Shown: positions 20,717 through 30,371, counted from the stretch's first letter. The stretch: 35,399 nt of DNA from Deltaproteobacteria bacterium (GCA_021780495.1 JAJXYO010000029.1:1-35399), one strand, 5' to 3'. The notes: generated by a model from the sequence alone, not told the origin. A program made the numbers and translations.

Positions 20717-20745
20717 AAAAAAAAAGGGCGGGATTTCTCCCGCCC
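20717..20745 (-). terminator. Terminator after the second porin
   Basis: On the minus strand GGGCGGGA pairs with TCCCGCCC around GAAA and runs into nine T. It is 25 bases past the stop of the leftward porin. Confidence 0.95.
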
Positions 20746-20770
20746 TCACAGACATCAAGTTTTGATTGAA

Positions 20771-22225
20771 TCAGAATGCGTAGCTCAACACAACACGAGC
20801 GGTGTAGGGATTTTCCGGATCCTTGACAGCAGAGGCAGTGCTATCCGCGGCCGAACCCTTGTAGTACCCGCCCAGAATTACGTAGGCAGCCTGGACGCTG
20901 GCGGTCAGGTTGTCATACATCTTGTAACCGGTTTCCAGGTTGATCTCAGTACCCTGGAAGTTGCTGCCGTTAGGTTTGCCGGTTGCTTTATCGACAATCA
21001 GGTTTGTCACTGCATTATGCTTGGCGACCCAGGCACAGCCGGCATTGGCACTGGCGTACATTTTGGGAGTGATAGTGGCGTCATAACCGATAGAGGCCAG
21101 CCAGACACCCTGATCCCTGTTGTTGGTATCGTAGATGATTGCGCGGTCAGTCGAGGTTCCACCCATGTTGACAGACCTGTTGAGCAGCATCATGTTTGAA
21201 TCGTTGTACGAGTTGGTGGCTGGAGCAGTGCCGCTCAAACCGGTGCTCGGTGCGTTCAGAGACTGGTTGACCGACTGCCACGAGGTGTTGATCCCGTCTT
21301 TACCGTCATCTCCGCTGGTGAACAGCAGGGCGGTGCGCAGCGCGCCGGGGCCGATGGCCAGCTTGGCGGCCCCATTGAAGGCATAGCCGTTATACACGGT
21401 ATGTGCCACGGTCGACGACCCTCCCTTGACACCCTGCTGCATGGCAGCAAAGCCGCTGACCCCCAGGGGACCGAATTTGGCGTCGGCGTTGACGCCGAGG
21501 GTATGCAGTTTGGTCGGGGTGTTATCGCGGTTATCGGAGTAGAGGTAATAGGCCGCTCCGACCTTCAGATCCTTGGTGAGGTTGACATCGGCATTGAGCG
21601 CTACGATGTCGAGGTTGTTCATGCCTTTGGGTGTAGTAGCCGTCATAAAATATGATTGATCGTAGGCCCGGAAGTAACCGAGACCGATAGTCGCGGGACC
21701 AACCTTGCTGACAGTATTGATGCCGGCGACGTCGGCGTCGAAGAACACACCTTTAAGGGCGTCCTTGATGGGCTGGATACCGGCGGTTACTCGTGTCGGC
21801 GTGGAAGGGATCTTGAAATCGAGGTAGACGTGCTTGGTCTCGAGATTGACCGCATCCGATTCCAGGGCGCCACCGGAATTTCTGTATGTTAATGCGCCGG
21901 ATGCAACATTTCCAGGGTTTATGGCGCCTTGAGCCTTATCGCCGAAAACGGAATCGATTTCAAAGCCGGTTACCAGCTTGAGATCGTCATTGGCCTTGGC
22001 AGTGTAGAAAAGGCGGGCACGCTGCTCAAAGAAGTTGTTGGCCTTGAGCTTCTCATTAGAAGCGTTGGGGGTAATGTATGAAGCTCCGCCATTATCGGCA
22101 TCGGAAACAATATACTTCAGTTTGTACATACCGTGGATTTCATTCTCCATGGCCATGGCCGGTACTGAAATGGCGGCCATTGCGCCAACTGCGGTCGCGA
22201 TTGCTACTGTTTTTTTCAAACTCAT
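20771..22225 (-). CDS. Outer-membrane porin
   Basis: The frame is open from 22384, but the ATG at 22225 has AAGGAG nine bases upstream and starts a clean signal peptide (MSLKKTVAIATAVGAMAA, cut after PAMA). The mature protein of about 460 residues is rich in alternating hydrophobic strands and in Gly, Ser and Asn turns (for example ADVNLTKDLKVGAAYYLYSD and NLETGYKMYDNLTASVQAAYV). It ends ARVVLSYAF with the C-terminal Phe needed for barrel insertion. It is not closely similar to the DcaP-like porin next door. The substrate is unknown. A leader of about 350 bases and an operator-like palindrome upstream suggest regulated expression. Confidence 0.82.
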   Translation of the reverse strand: MSLKKTVAIATAVGAMAAISVPAMAMENEIHGMYKLKYIVSDADNGGASYITPNASNEKLKANNFFEQRARLFYTAKANDDLKLVTGFEIDSVFGDKAQGAINPGNVASGALTYRNSGGALESDAVNLETKHVYLDFKIPSTPTRVTAGIQPIKDALKGVFFDADVAGINTVSKVGPATIGLGYFRAYDQSYFMTATTPKGMNNLDIVALNADVNLTKDLKVGAAYYLYSDNRDNTPTKLHTLGVNADAKFGPLGVSGFAAMQQGVKGGSSTVAHTVYNGYAFNGAAKLAIGPGALRTALLFTSGDDGKDGINTSWQSVNQSLNAPSTGLSGTAPATNSYNDSNMMLLNRSVNMGGTSTDRAIIYDTNNRDQGVWLASIGYDATITPKMYASANAGCAWVAKHNAVTNLIVDKATGKPNGSNFQGTEINLETGYKMYDNLTASVQAAYVILGGYYKGSAADSTASAVKDPENPYTARVVLSYAF

Positions 22226-22456
22226 GCGTGGGTCTCCTTCAATATTTTTATTCAAATGCGTTGCAACGTTTGCTAACAACCAGGTCATTTCCGTCAAGAT
22301 ATCCGGATTTCTGTTCACCACCTTTCGTACAGAATTTTCTTCAACGCCTCCATCAGCGATTACAACCATACCAACAAAACACAAATACCCTTGAGCCGCT
22401 CCAAACAGCGGGGCAACCCAAAGGCATAGGACTACATCCTTCTTTTTGATGTTTTC

Positions 22457-22468
22457 TGAAACGTTTCA
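22457..22468. promoter_or_regulatory. LacI/Cra-type operator candidate
   Basis: TGAAACGTTTCA is a perfect 12-bp palindrome with a central CG and matches the general form of LacI-family operators, notably Cra/FruR sites. It lies in the porin leader, roughly 115-120 bases downstream of the predicted transcription start. No LacI-family gene is in the window. Confidence 0.4.
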
Positions 22469-22586
22469 CAGTGGTTTCGCTCCCGGTTTAAGGGTGATCG
22501 GCAGACACCGGACACCCTTGTTTTCAATCGGTCAGCTACTAGAGGAGATCGTTTGTTTCAGCGCGATATTTTATAAAAGCGTTTGG

Positions 22587-22614
22587 AATATACCGGAAAA
22601 CAAGACATAGTCAA
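22587..22614 (-). promoter_or_regulatory. Predicted promoter for the second porin
   Basis: On the minus strand TTGACT (22614-22609), a 16-base spacer and TATATT (22592-22587, 5/6 match) form a credible sigma70 promoter. It would give a leader of about 350 bases. Apart from this and the palindrome, the 22226-22672 gap holds nothing I can support. Confidence 0.6.
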
Positions 22615-22672
22615 GTAACAGGTGTGTTACGATTTTGCAACGGACTGTAATTGCAGCAATAAAGTGAGCGTA

Positions 22673-23077
22673 TTAGTGGTTGCACTGACACAGTTCCGTC
22701 AGTACGCCCTTGCTGCTCTTGGGGTGGACAAAAGCAATCCGTGTCCCGTGGGCACCGGCCCGCGGCGTTTCGTCGATCATCCGGCAACCGTCAGCCATCA
22801 TCCGGGCTATAGCGGCCTCGATATCCGCCACCTCGTAGGCCACATGGTGGATGCCGGTACCATGCTTCTCGATGAATATGGCCACCGGGCTGTCAGCGGA
22901 CAGTGGCTCCAGCAGCTCTATCTTGGATTCACCGACCTGCAGCATGGCAACCCGGACCTTCTGTTCGGCAACCTCTTCGATGCCGGTGAAGGCCATGCCG
23001 AGTGTATCGCGGTAAAAAGGCAGCGCTTCTTCGAGGGATGTTACGGCAATGCCGATGTGATTGATCTTGGTAAGCAT
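22673..23077 (-). CDS. mce: Methylmalonyl-CoA epimerase
   Basis: This enzyme interconverts (S)- and (R)-methylmalonyl-CoA, linking the carboxylase product to the mutase substrate. The 134-residue product (normal length) has the glyoxalase/VOC fold with metal ligands in NHIGIAV (H7), HHVAYEV and the C-terminal LTELCQ, plus the family FYRDTLGM stretch. The chosen ATG at 23077 has GGAGGG upstream; the frame runs 13 codons further without family support. It is the last gene of the leftward methylmalonyl-CoA cluster, 66 bases after the mutase gene. No convincing terminator follows. Confidence 0.95.
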   Translation of the reverse strand: MLTKINHIGIAVTSLEEALPFYRDTLGMAFTGIEEVAEQKVRVAMLQVGESKIELLEPLSADSPVAIFIEKHGTGIHHVAYEVADIEAAIARMMADGCRMIDETPRAGAHGTRIAFVHPKSSKGVLTELCQCNH

Positions 23078-23143
23078 GATATTCCCTCCAGCCGGACAGA
23101 CCACGGAGGTTTTCAAACCCCCGGGGTCTTTTTGAAATAGAAT

Positions 23144-24796
23144 CTACAGCACGACCGTCTCCGTATGCTTTCCGAATACCTCGCGGAACACATCAGCGAT
23201 CTCGCCCAGCGTGGCATAGGCCTTGACAGCAGCCAGGATGTGCGGCATGAGATTGTCCGTTCCTTTGGCGGCCGTTTCCAAGGTTGTCAGCGCCGCCTTC
23301 ACGGCAGCCGCATCGCGGCCGGCCTTCATCTCGCCCAGAGACTTCTTCTGGGAGATCTCCACCTCTTCCTTGACCTTGAGCAGGCCGGTCGGGGGCGCTT
23401 CCTTGACGGTGAACTTGTTGACACCGACGATGATCAGTTCGTCCTTCTCGATGGCTTTCTGATAGGCGTAGGCCGAGTCCTGGATCTCTTTCTGCTGGAA
23501 GCCGCGCGAGATAGCCTCTACCGCGCCTCCCAGCTGGTCGATCTTGGCGATGTATTCCAAAGCCGCCTTCTCGATCTGGTCGGTCAGGGACTCCACCAGG
23601 AACGATCCGGCCAGGGGATCGATGGAATCGGCAGCGCCGGATTCATAGGCGATGACCTGCTGGGTGCGCAGGGCGATACGGACGGAGTCCTCCGTCGGCA
23701 GGGCCAGCGCCTCGTCGCGGGAGTTGGTGTGCAAGGATTGGGTGCCGCCCAGCACAGCCGACAGGGCCTGGATGGTAACGCGCATGATGTTGTTGTCCGG
23801 CTGCTGGGCCGTCAGCGTACAGCCAGCGGTCTGGGTGTGAAAGCGCAGCATCTGGGATTTGGGATCCTTGGCGCCGAAACGTTCCTTCATGATCCGGGAC
23901 CAGATGCGGCGGGCGGCTCGGAATTTGGCCACCTCTTCGAAGAGGTTATTGTGGGCATTGAAGAAAAAGGCCAGGCGCGGCGCAAAATCGTCCACCGCCA
24001 GACCGGCCTTGATGGCGGCCTCCACGTAGGCGATACCGTCGGCCAGGGTAAAGGCCACCTCCTGCACCGCGCTGGAACCGGCTTCACGGATATGGTAACC
24101 GGAGATGGAGATGGTATTCCATTTGGGTACATGGTTCTTGCAGTAGGCGAAGATGTCGGTGATGATCCGCATGGATTCCTTGGGGGGGTAGATGTAGGTG
24201 CCGCGGGCCATGTATTCCTTGAGGATATCGTTCTGGATGGTGCCGGAGATCTTGTCCGCCGGTGTACCCTGTTTCTCGGCGACGGCGATGTACATGCAGA
24301 GCAGGATGGCGGCGGTGGAGTTGATGGTCATGGAGGTGGAGACGGTATCGAGCGGGATACCGTCGAACAGGATCTCCATGTCGGCCAGGGAATCGATGGC
24401 CACACCCACCTTGCCGACTTCGCCCTGGCTCATGGCGGCATCGGAGTCGTAGCCCATCTGGGTCGGCAGGTCGAAGGCCACCGAAAGGCCGGTCTGACCG
24501 GCCGAGAGCAGATATTTGTAACGTTCGTTGGATTCCTTGGCCGTGCCGAAGCCGGCATACTGGCGCATGGTCCAGAAACGCCCGCGGTACATGGTCGGCT
24601 GCACACCACGGGTGTACGGGTAGTCGCCGGGAAAACCGAGTTGTTCCTCGTAGCCGGGGTAATCAAAACCGGGGGTAAAACAGCGCTCCAGTTCTATATT
24701 GGAGGTCGTCAGGAACTTCTCCATCCGCTCGGGGGAACGGGCGATGTTTTTGGCGACAACGGCTTTCCACTTCTCTTTACGCTCTTGAATACTCAT
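23144..24796 (-). CDS. Methylmalonyl-CoA mutase, catalytic (N-terminal) subunit
   Basis: The 550-residue protein is the TIM-barrel half of coenzyme-B12-dependent acyl-CoA mutase, which converts (R)-methylmalonyl-CoA to succinyl-CoA. Matching stretches are [65 protein letters not shown] and [20 protein letters not shown]. It ends at about residue 550 without the roughly 130-residue B12-binding domain (no DxHxxG motif), so it needs a separate small subunit not found here. The YRGRFW-type residues favour methylmalonyl-CoA over isobutyryl-CoA or ethylmalonyl-CoA as substrate. This is inferred from context and similarity. GAGG lies nine bases before the ATG. The 166-base gap upstream holds a possible hairpin. 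Confidence 0.93.
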   Translation of the reverse strand: MSIQERKEKWKAVVAKNIARSPERMEKFLTTSNIELERCFTPGFDYPGYEEQLGFPGDYPYTRGVQPTMYRGRFWTMRQYAGFGTAKESNERYKYLLSAGQTGLSVAFDLPTQMGYDSDAAMSQGEVGKVGVAIDSLADMEILFDGIPLDTVSTSMTINSTAAILLCMYIAVAEKQGTPADKISGTIQNDILKEYMARGTYIYPPKESMRIITDIFAYCKNHVPKWNTISISGYHIREAGSSAVQEVAFTLADGIAYVEAAIKAGLAVDDFAPRLAFFFNAHNNLFEEVAKFRAARRIWSRIMKERFGAKDPKSQMLRFHTQTAGCTLTAQQPDNNIMRVTIQALSAVLGGTQSLHTNSRDEALALPTEDSVRIALRTQQVIAYESGAADSIDPLAGSFLVESLTDQIEKAALEYIAKIDQLGGAVEAISRGFQQKEIQDSAYAYQKAIEKDELIIVGVNKFTVKEAPPTGLLKVKEEVEISQKKSLGEMKAGRDAAAVKAALTTLETAAKGTDNLMPHILAAVKAYATLGEIADVFREVFGKHTETVVL

Positions 24797-24892
24797 TTCG
24801 AATAACCTCGTGGATAGTTTTAGGATTACGCAACTATTTGTCTATCAACAGCACTGTCCGGAAAAGGCTGGCAAGCAGTAACAAAACGAAAA

Positions 24893-24930
24893 AGGCTATT
24901 GAAAAAAGGACATCCTTTTAACCCTAGCCT
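24893..24930. other. Hairpin between the carboxylase and mutase genes
   Basis: Outer arms AGGCTA (24893-24898) and TAGCCT (24925-24930), and inner arms AAAAGGA and TCCTTTT around CA, form a nested stem. It could be a weak terminator, an mRNA-end structure or a processing site that sets different levels for the two genes. The A/T-rich inner stem makes a strong terminator unlikely. Confidence 0.4.
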
Positions 24931-24962
24931 GTTCCGTTGTTGATTTTCACCGATTGACAATC

Positions 24963-27860
24963 CTACAGAACAGCCTTGAGATACTTGGCCGTACACTCGC
25001 GTTTTTCGCGTTCGAGCTCTTTCTGGTCCACTTCCACGAATTTCTCGTCCGGGGTGATCTTGAAGAGCGGCTGGCCCTTCTGAACGATGGTGCCGTCTGC
25101 CCCTTCCATGATGATCTTGTCGATGGTCCCGGAAAAGGGTGCCCGGACGGTGTTGAACATCTTCATGACCTCTATGATGTAGAGCGGCTGATCCTTCTCG
25201 AAATGCATCCCTTCGCTGACGAATGTCGGCAGACCCGGCGCTTCCTGACCATAGTACATGCCGCCGCACACCGCTACAATCTCGTCCGCCTTGGTAGCCG
25301 GCGGCGGCACCAGGATCTTTTTCATGCGGGCCTGCAGATCGAGGTCGGTCAGATAATCGGGGATCACCACCTCCAGGTCGTCCTGAACCTTCATATCCCA
25401 GAATCGGGTATTCTCGCCGATCAGGAACAGCATGCCCAGCAGTTCAAGCCCGGCCTCATAGCCATAAAGGGAGGAACGGATCTGTTCCCAGGTTTCGGCG
25501 TCAAAACCGGCCTGGGGGGTTTCCTTGCTCACCAGCTCATTGAGCTTGAAATACTCATCCCGCTCCAACCCGAGTTTTTCGCGCAGGGTACGGCAGAAGT
25601 GCAACGACTGCTGCAACAACTCGTTGTCGTGGTCCCAGATGATCTCGGCTGCCGGTTTGTGCGGCCGGTAATTCATATGCAGGTACTCATAGGTTTCGTT
25701 GAGAACACCGAGCGGGTTCCTCAGCCAGACGACCCGGCCCTTGTCGATCCTGAAATTCTTTGTATTCATACTCAGCCAGCCGGACAACAGATGCGGATCT
25801 TCCAGCAGCCGTTCCATGGGGCGGGTAATCAGGGTGCCTTTGCGGTCGAGCAGGGCCGACATGTTTTTATGTTCCTTGGCGGCCACATCCGGCTGATCGG
25901 CATACTGTTCCGAGATCATTTTGGCATAGTGCTTTTTCATCTGGAAGAAGGCATAGACCACATCCAGCTTGTTGGCCTCTTCCTTGAGGGTACCGACCAG
26001 AGCCAGATACGGGACCACGAAACGGGTCGTCGGCTTGGCCATGACATTGCGGCCCAGGAACCAGTTGACCAGTCCGTAATGGAATTGCAGGTTGGTGGCC
26101 AAAGCACTGCCGCGCAGGGTCGTGCTGCGCAGGACCGTGGAAAGGTGTTCGTAACTGGCCAGACGGTCTTCACCCTTGGTGAGCAGCAGGGCAATATTGG
26201 AGTCATAGGCGCCGGCCACCTTGTATTTCATGAAGATGCCGGTATCCGGGTTGGTCATGCAGATGCCCTGGTCATCACGGATCTCACCCTTGATCGGTTT
26301 CGACCAATAGCGGATCATACCACCGGCGTGGGGCGACAGCGAGGCATCGGTCGCGTTCAAGCGGGCCTCGACCGAGGCGTTGTAGCGGACAACACGCTCC
26401 GGCTTGGGCAGACGCTCCTTGTGGCGTGCCAGCAGGGCCATGGCCTCGACCAGTGATTCAACGATGAAGAAATCCTTCTTGTCCTTGGGATTGGTGAACT
26501 TGAGGCTATAGCAGAGCTCGGTCACGCGGTGCTCAACCTGGATACGGGTATTGACCTCCATGAAGAAGTGACGATCACGGTCAACGATGCACTCGAAGGT
26601 CGAGGCGGAATCCAGTCCGACGGCCTGGCCAAAGCGGGCCGACTCCTCTTCCATACGTGCCAGCACCTTCAGATCGCTTTCCAATGCCTTGACCTCGGCC
26701 TTGCGTCCGGCGGCCTTGGCCCGCCCTATGGCAGCCATCAGCCCTTCCTGGGTAACGGAGACCTCCAGCAGTTTCTGCTCGTGCATCTGCAGGGAGCAGT
26801 CGCGGCCACCGAGCGAGATGCACCACTCGCCATTGCCCAGCAACTGGATCTCGTTGTGGCGGGTCTGTTCGATATTGAGCTCGATCAGGACGTTCTTGTT
26901 GTCTCCGACACCGTTGGCCTTGACCTCGTTCAGGACCTCACGCACCATGGCAGGGGCCTCGGCAGCCGCCTTGGCAATTGCCTTTTCATCGGCCTTTTTC
27001 AGCCCCAGCAGCGAGGCCCCCAGGATACGCTGCCCCTTGCCGCCACCACCGCCGATGGCCTTGATACGGAAACGGCTCTGCGGGAATTTTTTGAACAGTT
27101 CGGTTACCTCAGCCTGCACCTGGGCGGAGAGCTCCTCGATGGAAAACAGGTCGATGCCCTTGGCATAGGAGGCCATCAGGATATGATCGGCCACCACCTC
27201 GTCAGCAAGCTTGCTGTCCGCCAGGATCTTTTTATCGCAGGTCAGCCCTTCGGCTTCAACCAGCTTGAGCAGTTTTGCCCGGCTGGGATATTTTTTGAGC
27301 AGCGTCAGGGCGGTTACATTGTTGACACCGGGCGTAACACTGACATTCACCTTCAAGGCGGTACGCTTGGCCTCGTCCTTTTTGCCGGCCTTGGCCTGGG
27401 TAGCGGCGCACGGTCCGATAAACTTGAGGCCGGCCTTTTCAATGGCCGCCACAAACTCTTCATCCTCGGCCATGAAACCGTACCCGGCGAAGATGGAATC
27501 GTAGCCGTTGTCCAGGGCCATCCGGATGATCTGGTTGATACGCTCGACCCGCTCTTCCTTGCTGGCGCCGCTGTAGTCAGGCACCCGGTGGACACGATTT
27601 GAATCGGTCAATTGACGCAGTTCAGGCGCCAACGCATTCGGGTAGATGATCGAGTCCTTTTCGGAAAGCAGGATGCCGTAGTGGGAAATCCCCATCTCTT
27701 CATAGACATCCATGGCCTCCTTACGGATCGGACCACGGCAGACGATCAGCGGCTTGAGATCCTCACAGGAAAAGGAACGCACCCATTCGGAGGAAGACTT
27801 GCTCAATTTGCGGGTTCGGTGGATCAGTGGGTTGTGCTTGTAGTAGTCGGTCTGTGGCAT
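24963..27860 (-). CDS. Acyl-CoA carboxylase, biotin carboxylase-biotinyl carrier fusion
   Basis: This 965-residue protein should carboxylate its own biotin with ATP and bicarbonate and hand the CO2 to the carboxyltransferase encoded next door. Features in order: an N-terminal biotin carboxylase domain (start ~35, with YGFMAEDEEFVAAIEKAGLK), the ATP-grasp glycine loop GGGGGKG (~269-275), the catalytic EVNTRIQVEHRVTE (E435, N437, R439), a long middle region (~500-860) with little recognisable similarity, and a C-terminal biotinyl domain with the EVMKM site (biotinylated K900). About 65 extra residues (~185-260) lie between the lid region and the glycine loop, unlike ordinary AccC/PccA. Propionyl-CoA is the likely substrate by context. 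Acetyl-CoA or another acyl-CoA is possible. Confidence 0.85.
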   Translation of the reverse strand: MPQTDYYKHNPLIHRTRKLSKSSSEWVRSFSCEDLKPLIVCRGPIRKEAMDVYEEMGISHYGILLSEKDSIIYPNALAPELRQLTDSNRVHRVPDYSGASKEERVERINQIIRMALDNGYDSIFAGYGFMAEDEEFVAAIEKAGLKFIGPCAATQAKAGKKDEAKRTALKVNVSVTPGVNNVTALTLLKKYPSRAKLLKLVEAEGLTCDKKILADSKLADEVVADHILMASYAKGIDLFSIEELSAQVQAEVTELFKKFPQSRFRIKAIGGGGGKGQRILGASLLGLKKADEKAIAKAAAEAPAMVREVLNEVKANGVGDNKNVLIELNIEQTRHNEIQLLGNGEWCISLGGRDCSLQMHEQKLLEVSVTQEGLMAAIGRAKAAGRKAEVKALESDLKVLARMEEESARFGQAVGLDSASTFECIVDRDRHFFMEVNTRIQVEHRVTELCYSLKFTNPKDKKDFFIVESLVEAMALLARHKERLPKPERVVRYNASVEARLNATDASLSPHAGGMIRYWSKPIKGEIRDDQGICMTNPDTGIFMKYKVAGAYDSNIALLLTKGEDRLASYEHLSTVLRSTTLRGSALATNLQFHYGLVNWFLGRNVMAKPTTRFVVPYLALVGTLKEEANKLDVVYAFFQMKKHYAKMISEQYADQPDVAAKEHKNMSALLDRKGTLITRPMERLLEDPHLLSGWLSMNTKNFRIDKGRVVWLRNPLGVLNETYEYLHMNYRPHKPAAEIIWDHDNELLQQSLHFCRTLREKLGLERDEYFKLNELVSKETPQAGFDAETWEQIRSSLYGYEAGLELLGMLFLIGENTRFWDMKVQDDLEVVIPDYLTDLDLQARMKKILVPPPATKADEIVAVCGGMYYGQEAPGLPTFVSEGMHFEKDQPLYIIEVMKMFNTVRAPFSGTIDKIIMEGADGTIVQKGQPLFKITPDEKFVEVDQKELEREKRECTAKYLKAVL

Positions 27861-27893
27861 GGTCTCTTTATCTCCAATCTGGAATGAATGAAA

Positions 27894-29618
27894 TTAATGG
27901 AACTCGCGCTGAACAGCCTGCATCGGACCCGGCTTGTAATGCCGGAGGAAGAAGTTCATGTTCTCTCCCAATACCTTACGCAGGTCGGTAGGCATCACGA
28001 GGGAAGAGATCGAGCCCAGGGCCAGGCCCTCTTTCGGGTTCATCAGTTCTTTTTCATAGCGCAGGTTCAAGGCGGCGTCCTCGATCTTCAGCCAGTCGGC
28101 GGCATCCTTTTCGGCGTCCATCTTGGCCTCGCCGGGTGACATCCCTGCGGCGACACGTTCCTGTACACCATGTTTTACGCGCTCGGCAACGGCAGTACGC
28201 ATCTTGCGCACCTCATCCTTGTAGACAAACTCCTTACCGGCCGGTCCCATAACCGCCAGACGGGTGGTGGGAAGTGCCAGCACCAGGTCGGCGCCGGTGG
28301 GGTAGTTGTTGTAGGAGGCATAGGCCCCGCCGTAAGCGTTGCGGATGATCAACAGGATACGCGGCGTTCTGATATCGACGATGGAATCCAGCATGGCACG
28401 ACCGGCCTGGACAATGCCGCGTCCTTCCTGCTCACGGCCCGGCAGGAAGCCGGTGGTGTCTTCCATGAAGATCATCGGGATGTTGTAGATATTGCAGAAA
28501 CGGTTGAAACGGGCAATCTTGTAGGCCGAATCCACCGTGATCTGACCTGAGGCGACCGCACTGTTGTTGGCAACAAAACCGACCACATTGCCCCCCAGAC
28601 GGCCCAGGGCGGTAACGGCCTCGCGGGCCCGGTCGCGCTGAAGCTCGAAGTAGTCGCCATGGTCGCAGATCTGCTGGATCATGATGGAGACATCAAAGGG
28701 GGTGTTGAACCCGGTCGGAGAGTTGAAGGCCTTCTTCAACAGCGTATTGATCTCCCAGGTTTTGCGGTCCAGCGGATCGCTGGTCTCCCGGAAGCGGGGC
28801 ATGACACTGTTATTGTCTGGGAGATAGGAGAGCAGCTGCAGTGCGGTCCGCAGGGCATCCACCTCGTCCTCGACCGTCATGTCGGCAACCCCGGATTGGC
28901 CGTGGACCTTGGGTCCGCCCAACTCCTCGGGGGTTACGTCCTCGCCCAGAACAGACTTGACCACCCCCGGCCCGGTCAGACCGAAGAAGGTCTCCTGCGG
29001 CTGGATCAGGAAACTGCCCTGGCGGGGCAGATAACTGCCGCCACCGGCATTGAAACCGAACATGCACATGATGGAGGGGACAACACCGCTGATCTTGCGC
29101 AGAGCCGTAAAGGCCTCGGCATAACCGTCCAGACCGCCCACGCCGGCCGGCACGAAGGCCCCGGCAGAGTCGTTCATACCGATCAACGGAATGCCCTTCT
29201 CACCGGCCATCTGGAACAGCAGGGCCAGTTTGCGGCCATTGGTGGCATCGATGGAACCGGCCCGCACCGTAAAATCGTGGCCGTAGAGCGCCACATCACG
29301 GCCGTTGATATTGAGTATACCGGTCACCAGAGAGGCGCCGTCCAGGTTCTTGCCCCAGTTTTGGAAGAGGACATTGGGTTCGTTTTCCGTCAGAACGCGA
29401 ATACGTTCCCAGACCGTCATACGTTTTTTGAAGTGCTGTTTTTCGATCTGGGCAATACTGACCGACTTGACCGGGCGCTGAATCAGGTCGTAACCCTCCT
29501 TCATTGCCTCTTCGTAGCCACCCTTTTTGCCGGGAATCTCGCCGGGAATAGTAAATTCAACGGTTTCAGTGGGTGCAAACGGATTTTTCAGTGACGGCTT
29601 TATCGCTTTTTTTGACAT
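27894..29618 (-). CDS. Acyl-CoA carboxyltransferase (propionyl-CoA/methylmalonyl-CoA type)
   Basis: This 574-residue protein has both crotonase-like halves of a beta subunit. The N half has [40 protein letters not shown] and [19 protein letters not shown], with [16 protein letters not shown]. The C half has [38 protein letters not shown] and [13 protein letters not shown]. It moves CO2 between biotin and an acyl-CoA. The sequence style is close to glutaconyl-CoA decarboxylase alpha and transcarboxylase 12S, so a decarboxylase or transcarboxylase role is a real alternative to propionyl-CoA carboxylase. The ATG at 29618 has GGAAGG nine bases upstream; earlier in-frame starts lack this. It is 33 bases before the biotin carboxylase gene. 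Confidence 0.9.
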   Translation of the reverse strand: MSKKAIKPSLKNPFAPTETVEFTIPGEIPGKKGGYEEAMKEGYDLIQRPVKSVSIAQIEKQHFKKRMTVWERIRVLTENEPNVLFQNWGKNLDGASLVTGILNINGRDVALYGHDFTVRAGSIDATNGRKLALLFQMAGEKGIPLIGMNDSAGAFVPAGVGGLDGYAEAFTALRKISGVVPSIMCMFGFNAGGGSYLPRQGSFLIQPQETFFGLTGPGVVKSVLGEDVTPEELGGPKVHGQSGVADMTVEDEVDALRTALQLLSYLPDNNSVMPRFRETSDPLDRKTWEINTLLKKAFNSPTGFNTPFDVSIMIQQICDHGDYFELQRDRAREAVTALGRLGGNVVGFVANNSAVASGQITVDSAYKIARFNRFCNIYNIPMIFMEDTTGFLPGREQEGRGIVQAGRAMLDSIVDIRTPRILLIIRNAYGGAYASYNNYPTGADLVLALPTTRLAVMGPAGKEFVYKDEVRKMRTAVAERVKHGVQERVAAGMSPGEAKMDAEKDAADWLKIEDAALNLRYEKELMNPKEGLALGSISSLVMPTDLRKVLGENMNFFLRHYKPGPMQAVQREFH

Positions 29619-29687
29619 CTCTATCATCCTTCCGCTACGTGATATGGGGTTCAACCGACTCAAATTGATAGTGAATTTTATGTGGAG

Positions 29688-30251
29688 CTACCTGGTAACC
29701 ACCGCCAGCACCTTGACCTCATCGCCATCTTTTGCCAACAGCCGATGCTTGAGGGCCGAATCGAAATACACGCAGTCTCCTTCATAGAGGACAATCCGCC
29801 GGTCATCCAGCAACAACTCGGCCGTCCCTTTCATGATAAAGAGAAACTCCTCGCCATCATGGCTGTAGGTATTTTCCTCCGGGGCCTTTTCTGTGATCGT
29901 CAGAAGGAACGGTTCCATCTTCTTGTTCTGCTTATGAAAGGAAAGGGATTCGTAGGAATAGCCCTGGCTGGTGCCGGCCCGCGAGATGACGCGTGGAATG
30001 GCCTTGCGCTCATTGGCGCGCACGATTTCGTAGCGGCACTCCTCTTCATCATCCGCGAAGAACAGGCCGATCTTTACATCAAAAAATTTAGCGATCCTGG
30101 AAAGTGTGGCTATGGGTGGGGAAACATTATTGTTTTCTATTTGGGAGATCAGCGCAGGCGAAAAGCCGGTCTCCTTGGCCACCGCTTGAAGCGTCAGTTT
30201 TTTTGATAGGCGGAGCTTCTTGATCTTCGCCCCGATATTGTAATCACGCAT
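29688..30251 (-). CDS. XRE-family regulator with C-terminal cupin domain
   Basis: This 187-residue DNA-binding protein has an HTH_3 domain (about 6-62: LRLSKKLTLQAVAKETGF, ALISQIENNNVSPPIATLSRIAKFF) and a cupin (about 115-184: YSHDGEEFLFIMKGTAELLLD, YFDSALKHRLLA) that could bind a small-molecule effector. GGAG lies five bases before the ATG. It lies 69 bases upstream of the carboxyltransferase in the same orientation and probably controls the methylmalonyl-CoA cluster and itself. A perfect palindrome over its predicted -10 supports self-regulation. The effector is unknown. An acyl-CoA or organic acid would fit the context. Confidence 0.9.
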   Translation of the reverse strand: MRDYNIGAKIKKLRLSKKLTLQAVAKETGFSPALISQIENNNVSPPIATLSRIAKFFDVKIGLFFADDEEECRYEIVRANERKAIPRVISRAGTSQGYSYESLSFHKQNKKMEPFLLTITEKAPEENTYSHDGEEFLFIMKGTAELLLDDRRIVLYEGDCVYFDSALKHRLLAKDGDEVKVLAVVTR

Positions 30252-30293
30252 TCATACTCCTGCTCAATAATAAAACCAGTTTTTATGCGGGGG

Positions 30294-30322
30294 TTTGTAT
30301 ACAATTTACCGTATAATGTCAA
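30294..30322 (-). promoter_or_regulatory. Promoter of the regulator gene with overlapping palindrome
   Basis: On the minus strand TTGACA (30322-30317), a 17-base spacer and TACAAA (30299-30294) form a promoter. The perfect palindrome TTGTATACAA (30295-30304) covers most of the -10, a good place for an autoregulatory operator. Confidence 0.6.
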
Positions 30323-30371
30323 TAAAAATTATTTATTCCGGGTAAAGTATTCAGTGGGTTTACGTGGACAC

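Noticed and set aside
20651-21199. 182-codon plus-strand frame over the second porin terminator
   Set aside because: It crosses the porin's terminator and coding sequence in antisense and has no ribosome site.
22226-22384. N-terminal extension of the second porin to an earlier start
   Set aside because: The extension is not signal-peptide-like, and the internal start at 22225 has a strong ribosome site followed by a clean signal peptide.
23165-24805. 546-codon open frame antisense to the mutase
   Set aside because: The mutase on the other strand is unmistakable. The antisense product is a Gly/Asp/His-rich shadow with no motif.
24954-26456. 500-codon plus-strand frame antisense to the biotin carboxylase
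   Set aside because: The minus-strand gene has biotin and ATP-grasp motifs. The plus-strand frame shows none.
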